NCBI RefSeq assembly: GCF_001552615.1
Contig: NZ_BCRN01000025.1
Location: 1 to 55,966 of the forward strand
Length of the DNA: 55,966 bases
From: Millisia brevis NBRC 105863
Lineage (GTDB): Bacteria > Actinomycetota > Actinomycetes > Mycobacteriales > Mycobacteriaceae
Direction: 5' to 3'
Shown here: piece after piece, positions 53,201 through 55,966 of the stretch
Layout of the letters: each line of letters begins with the position of its first letter
Numbering within the stretch: the stretch's first letter is position 1
Notes under the pieces: generated by a model
The model's input: the letters and a program-made list of their open reading frames with translations, nothing else
Told to the model about the DNA's origin: nothing
The model's database searches: none
Program-made: the position numbers and the translations under genes

Positions 53201-55966
53201 GTCGACTCCGCCTTCGGCACGCACGCCGATGTCGAGTTTTCCGCCACCTTCGGCACGACCGGTGTCGGCGGGTCGACGTCGCTGGTCACCTACGTCAAGT
53301 TGGTGGAATCGGCGACGATCGACGTCGCCCAGCTGCGCGAATGGGTCTCCGAGACCCTGCCCGCCTATATGGTGCCCGCCTCGATCATGGTGATCGACGC
53401 GATCCCGCTCGGGCCGACCGGCAAGCTCGACCGCCGGGCCCTGCCGGAACCGACCTTCGAGGCGCGGGTCTTCCGCGCGCCGACCACCCCGATCGAGGAG
53501 ATCGTGGCGGACGCCTTCGCCGACGTGCTCGGCCTCGACCGGGTCGGTGTCGACGACGACTTCTTCGACCTCGGCGGCAACTCGCTCAGCGCGACCCAGG
53601 TGGTCTCGCGCGTCGGCGAGGCGCTCGACACCAAGGTCGCCGTGCGCATGCTCTTCGAGGCCTCGACCGTCGGCGCCCTCGCCGGCCGGGTCGAGTCCTT
53701 CGCGGGCAGTGGTGCCCGCACGCCGCTCGTGGCGCACCCGCGCCCCGAAGCGGTGCCGTTGTCGCTTGCGCAGCAACGCATGTGGTTCCTCAACCGGTTC
53801 GACACCGCGTCCGCGGTCAACAACATCCCGATCGCGATCCGGATGACCGGGATGCTCGACATCCCGGCGCTGCAGGTGGCGGTCATGGACGTGATCGACC
53901 GGCACGAGTCGCTGCGCACGGTCTTCCCGGAGACCGCGAACGGACCGGTCCAGGAGATCATGGACGCCGCGCGGATCGTGCCCGATCTGCGCCCGATCCG
54001 GGTGACCTCCGAGCAGCTGCTGCCCGAGTTGGTCGGACTGGCGTCGACCGGCTTCGACGTCACCAACGAGGTGCCGCTGCACGCCGCGCTGTACCAGGTC
54101 AGCGAGACCTCGTTCGTGCTCGGCATCGTCGTGCACCACATCAGCGCCGACGGCTGGTCGATCGGACCGCTGGCCCGCGACGTCATGGTCGCCTACGCCG
54201 CGCGCTCGACGTGGGAGGCGCCGCAGTGGGTGCCGTTGCCGGTGCAGTATGCGGATTTTGCGTTGTGGCAGCGGGAGGTGTTGGGGTCGGAGTTGGATGC
54301 GTCTTCTGTGATTTCGCAGCAGTTGGCGTATTGGGAGTCGGTGTTGGGTGGTGTGCCGGATGAGGTGGAGTTGCCGTGGGATCGGCCGCGTCCGGTGGTG
54401 GCGTCGTATCGGGGTGGGCGTGTTGATGATGTGGTGATTGATGCGGGGTTGCATGCGGGGATTTCGGAGTTGGCGCGGCGGTACAACGCGACTCCGTTCA
54501 TGGTGGTGCATGCGGCGTTGGCGGTGGTGTTGGCGCGGTTGTCGGGTTCGGATGATGTGGTGGTGGGGACGCCTGTGGCGGGGCGTGGTGAGGCTGCGTT
54601 GGATCATTTGGTGGGGATGTTTGTCAATACGTTGGTGTTGCGGACGTCGGTGACGGGTTCGATGTCGTTTGCGGATTTGTTGCGTGAGGTGTCGGATTCG
54701 GATTTGGGTGCGTTCGGTCATTCGGATGTGCCGTTCGAGCGGTTGGTGGAGGTGTTGAATCCGCCGCGTTCGCAGGGGCGGCATCCGCTCTTCCAGGTCT
54801 CCCTGTCGTTCCAGAATCTCGGCGAAACCACTTTCGAGCTACCGGATTTGAAGATCGCGCAGGTTGAGTTCGACCTCGCGCAGTCCAAGTTCGATCTCTC
54901 CTTCACCCTCACCGAGCGCTTCGACGATGCCGGTGGTTTCGGTGGGATTGGTGTGGAGATTACGTATGCGGTGGATTTGTTCGATGAGGTGACGGTTCGT
55001 GGTTTTGGTGAGTTTTTTGTGCGGGTGTTGTCGGTGGTGGTGGCCGAGCCGTCGGTTGCGGTGGGTGATGTGGAGTTGATGGATGCGGGTGTGCGGGATG
55101 TGGTGGTGGGTTCGTGGTCGGGTGTGCCGGCTCTTCCGGCTGCGGGTGGTGTGGTTGTGGATGGTGTTGTGGGTGAGGGTGTTTCGGGTGGGTTGATGGG
55201 GTGGTTCTGGCGGGTGGTGGAGGTGGATCCGTCGGCGACGGCGGTGGTGTTCGGTGGTGAGCGGGTGTCGTTCGGTGAGTTGGGTGTGCGGGTGTCGCGG
55301 TTGGCGCGGGTGTTGGTGGGGTTGGGTGTGGGGCCGGAGGTGTTTGTGGCGGTGGCGTTGCCGCGGTCGGTGGATGTGGTGGTGGGGTTGTTGGCTGTGG
55401 TGGAGGCGGGGGGTGCGTATGTGCCGGTGGATCCGTCGTATCCGGTGGAGCGGTTGCGGTATGTGATGGAGGATGCGGCCCCGCGGGTGTTGCTGACCTC
55501 CTCCGCCGTGGTCGATGGGTTGCCGGAGCCGGTGGACGCGGTGCGGGTGCTGATCGATCGGGTCGATCCGTCGGCCGATGCGAGCCGTCTGGCCGCCGAC
55601 GAGCGCTTGGGTGTGGTGTCGGGTTCGACTGCGGCGTACGTGATTTACACGTCGGGATCGACCGGCAAGCCCAAGGGTGTTGTGGTGCCGCACGAGAACG
55701 TGATGCGCCTGCTCGAGCGGACCCGGTCGGTCTACGACTTCGGGTCCGACGATGTGTGGACGATGTTCCACTCGTACGCGTTCGACTTCTCGGTGTGGGA
55801 GCTGTGGGGCGCGCTGCTGTTCGGTGGGCGCCTGGTGGTGGTCGATCAGGTCACGACGCGTTCCCCCGAGACGTTTGCGCAGTTGGTGGCCGATGAGGGT
55901 GTCACGGTCCTGAACCAGACGCCGTCGGCGTTCTATCAGTTCGACGAGTCGGTGCGCAGCACCGGG
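47201..55966 (+). CDS. Non-ribosomal peptide synthetase, 5' part (C-A-T-C-A-T-C-A...), runs off the window
   Basis: 2,922 codons in the window, no stop. TTG 47201 is chosen for AGGAGAGGGG 8 nt upstream; the frame is open further back but without such a site. C1 (about 47318-48655) is EntF-like with HHxxxDG (H169-H170...D174). A1 (48716-50245) has [11 protein letters not shown] and the code D-V-W-H-F-S-L-V-D-K, matching serine as in EntF. T1 has GGDSL (S1056). C2 (50545-51890, H1243-H1244) is followed by A2 (code D-A-L-F-M-G-L-I-V-K, unassigned) and T2 (S2128). C3 (H2312-H2313) is followed by A3, cut at the edge; its visible D-F-W-N fits threonine. No epimerase follows T1 or T2, so L-residues are expected. 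The product is unknown; an aryl-capped siderophore is plausible. Confidence 0.93.
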   Translation, partial: MGSRGVDGRNSDHAVTDGSLGAPATDGGSIDPAGEIGRPFRLSPAQRGIWLAQHLNPSVPITIAQYVDVTGNVDRAVLHAAVRRGAGEIESGYVRLLEIDGEPFQVVDPTLGDDVGYVDLRDDPDPVAAAQRWMRDDYSAPVDLTADRLIRSSLLRVGEDRWFWYACVHHIVLDGFGARTFMNRVAELYTEMIGTPDPVLPTATAVDDDLRRLVDDEWAYRDTSRFAADREHWLERVADVESGISLSGETAEPGAVARVDRGEVSPEVTASMKDLIAEIGSSTAGVVIAAVAAYVSRMVDSPDVIISLPVTARVNARMRRAGGMVSNVVPMRLRVDRDTTVADLVARVGLEVVGALRHQRYRYEDIRRDVVGGTAGRSFFGPLVNVMLFHSRIHLGSDVGELNVLTTGAVEDASINLYQGVGEARSEAELLEGGTRIHLDLETNPNLYGDAVAAGHHARLMRFLAAFVAAGAGTSVHRIPILDDAELADLDRWNATTRELPNGAADDTLADHLARTAARDGSALALGFEGTTLTYAEFDRQVARLARALIDAGVGPESVVAVAIDRSNEMLVAIHAVIRAGGAYLPIDRSQPYERIRHILDTARPTLVLVAQEAHRPTDPDAANGEAVVPVVALDTLDTSGYSDGPITDADRLGTLLPDHPAYVIFTSGSTGRPKGVMVSHRAIVNRIEWMQAEYGLGPTDVVLHKTPTTFDVSVWELFWPFLVGARLEIARPDGHRDPRYLHRVIRERGVTTLHFVPSMMAVFVAESVPGSYVTEAISDAHSVRLVFASGEALPRALADRLLEQLPGAALHNLYGPTEAAVDVTYHHVQRGGGAVPIGAPVWNTTLPVLSSQLEPVPIGVPAELYIAGVQLARGYVGRPGLTAERFVAAPGGGRQYRTGDIVFHNADGELEYIGRRDFQVKLRGQRIELGEIERVLLESPGVDHAAALVVTVPTDRLIGYVVGSAVLDPEQVRRAAAEMLPDFMVPSMIVVLDEFPLGSSGKLDRKALPIPDVVSRPFRAPQTPTEISVAAVLSDVLHRDEVGLDDSFFDLGGDSLIAARLVARLAAQWQVQLGVRAIFEAPVVEDFARLIDEQIGSRRSDAPALTRAEHAGPIPLSLAQQRMWLINKFDPEAAAYNLPFVIRMRGKVAQQALARALDDVVERHETLRTIFPEGRDGIPYQLILDPSAVTLDVRVESATEQTLPALLRRFAMDGFDVSREIPFRIRVFELSPDDVAVAMVVHHISADGVSFGPLSRDLMAAYTSRADGRAPDWQPLPIRYADYSVWQREVLGSEEDPESLASEQIGYWKRRLVELPDQIDLPFDHPRPPVQSLRGGRVAFEIPSATYQGLTALARTHGTTAFMAMHAAFAVLLARLSGTSDIAVGSAVAGRGERELDDVIGMFVNTLVLRSTVEPRMSFGAVLDQVRDTDLEAFGNADVPFERLVEVLNPVRSQARQPLFQVILSYQTAGRVQIELPDLTVSADEVDIGVAKFDLQLTVTEELHDTYTGTPMTAAGVGGARAEFVYAVDLLDEATVAGFADRLLRILDAVVGDPTSPVGDIDIMDAAEHRLLNTTADPAPSPITLLGLIERAVASRPDEPAVIAGTRTLTYRQLDEASNRLARRLIRSGAGPEKVVAVAVPRSVESITAMWAVAKTGAAFVPIDPAYPANRIEHMVDNSGAIAGVTVVAARGDLPDVMDWIFLDGPSADQLLAEDPTPIGDADRLAAIEVDSPAYLIYTSGSTGLPKGVMVPHRGLATQVRAAVERLGVEPGSRVLHFASPSFDASVLELLLALSGPGTMVIAPPGMYGGRELAELLAEKVVTNAFITPAALASISPVGLENVRVVMVGGEASTPELVARWAPGRSFFNLYGPTETTIVAAGTDALPASLTGTVPIGSAMPGAPVYVLDSRLRPTPPGVTGELYVGGVTVTRGYIGRTGATSERFVADPFSAGGRLYRTGDVVRWSGASARSDSRLVLEYVGRADFQVKVRGHRIELGEVDSAFGTHADVEFSATFGTTGVGGSTSLVTYVKLVESATIDVAQLREWVSETLPAYMVPASIMVIDAIPLGPTGKLDRRALPEPTFEARVFRAPTTPIEEIVADAFADVLGLDRVGVDDDFFDLGGNSLSATQVVSRVGEALDTKVAVRMLFEASTVGALAGRVESFAGSGARTPLVAHPRPEAVPLSLAQQRMWFLNRFDTASAVNNIPIAIRMTGMLDIPALQVAVMDVIDRHESLRTVFPETANGPVQEIMDAARIVPDLRPIRVTSEQLLPELVGLASTGFDVTNEVPLHAALYQVSETSFVLGIVVHHISADGWSIGPLARDVMVAYAARSTWEAPQWVPLPVQYADFALWQREVLGSELDASSVISQQLAYWESVLGGVPDEVELPWDRPRPVVASYRGGRVDDVVIDAGLHAGISELARRYNATPFMVVHAALAVVLARLSGSDDVVVGTPVAGRGEAALDHLVGMFVNTLVLRTSVTGSMSFADLLREVSDSDLGAFGHSDVPFERLVEVLNPPRSQGRHPLFQVSLSFQNLGETTFELPDLKIAQVEFDLAQSKFDLSFTLTERFDDAGGFGGIGVEITYAVDLFDEVTVRGFGEFFVRVLSVVVAEPSVAVGDVELMDAGVRDVVVGSWSGVPALPAAGGVVVDGVVGEGVSGGLMGWFWRVVEVDPSATAVVFGGERVSFGELGVRVSRLARVLVGLGVGPEVFVAVALPRSVDVVVGLLAVVEAGGAYVPVDPSYPVERLRYVMEDAAPRVLLTSSAVVDGLPEPVDAVRVLIDRVDPSADASRLAADERLGVVSGSTAAYVIYTSGSTGKPKGVVVPHENVMRLLERTRSVYDFGSDDVWTMFHSYAFDFSVWELWGALLFGGRLVVVDQVTTRSPETFAQLVADEGVTVLNQTPSAFYQFDESVRSTG

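Noticed and set aside
47150-54784. Very long minus-strand open frames opposite the NRPS (about 960 and 1,490 codons)
   Set aside because: They are low-complexity Arg/Gly/Asp/His-rich translations caused by high GC3 in the true plus-strand gene, with no recognisable domain; the plus strand encodes unambiguous C, A and T domains.

Overview
The window is high-GC actinobacterial DNA, most likely from the Mycobacteriales (Gordonia/Williamsia/Rhodococcus/Nocardia-like). The evidence is strong G/C at third codon positions, many GTG/TTG starts, four-base ATGA/GTGA gene overlaps, TANNNT -10 boxes placed 6-8 nt before start codons (leaderless-type promoters), a leucine-catabolism operon in the order of M. 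tuberculosis Rv2506-Rv2498c, NDMA-dependent methanol dehydrogenase with an MnoSR-type two-component system, and mycofactocin genes. The genus cannot be fixed from sequence reading alone. No tRNA, rRNA, CRISPR array, insertion sequence or integrase was seen.

Layout. 1-11 kb is a mixed segment: a GntR/FCD regulator, a two-domain OYE-type FMN/FAD oxidoreductase, a GNAT acetyltransferase, two tandem paralogous excalibur-domain membrane proteins, an NCS2 uric acid/xanthine-type permease fused to an OHCU-decarboxylase-like domain, an NTF2-like protein, a WYL regulator and an endonuclease/exonuclease/phosphatase-family protein. 11-19.6 kb is a TetR gene divergent from a six-gene operon (accD1, accA1, fadE19-like, MaoC hydratase, CitE-like lyase, acetoacetyl-CoA synthetase). 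This operon takes isovaleryl-CoA to acetyl-CoA and acetoacetyl-CoA. 19.6-23 kb holds a second TetR, a DUF2252 protein and an M48 metallopeptidase.

23-43 kb is an alcohol-oxidation and mycofactocin island. It holds mno, a MoxR ATPase with a VWA/CoxE-like partner, then a three-gene cassette with type VII-secretion-like features. Next comes an ErcA-like iron alcohol dehydrogenase, a histidine kinase, a response regulator and mftE, all overlapping. An EamA exporter/MocR regulator pair interrupts the series, followed by mftF, mftG, a GAF-domain regulator, an ExaC-like aldehyde dehydrogenase and DUF779. Together these should oxidise a short alcohol with mycofactocin as hydride carrier, re-oxidise the carrier (MftG) and oxidise the aldehyde. 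mftA, B, C and D are not in the window.

43-46.7 kb has a fatty acid hydroxylase/sterol desaturase controlled by a divergent TetR with two copies of a clear operator, and a CPA1 Na+/H+ antiporter. From 47,201 to the window edge runs the 5' part of a giant NRPS gene (C-A-T-C-A-T-C-A...). Its first module resembles EntF, with a serine code, which suggests an acyl- or aryl-capped peptide such as a siderophore. Inside it, about 54.23-55.48 kb has abruptly different codon usage, a mosaic consistent with module recombination.
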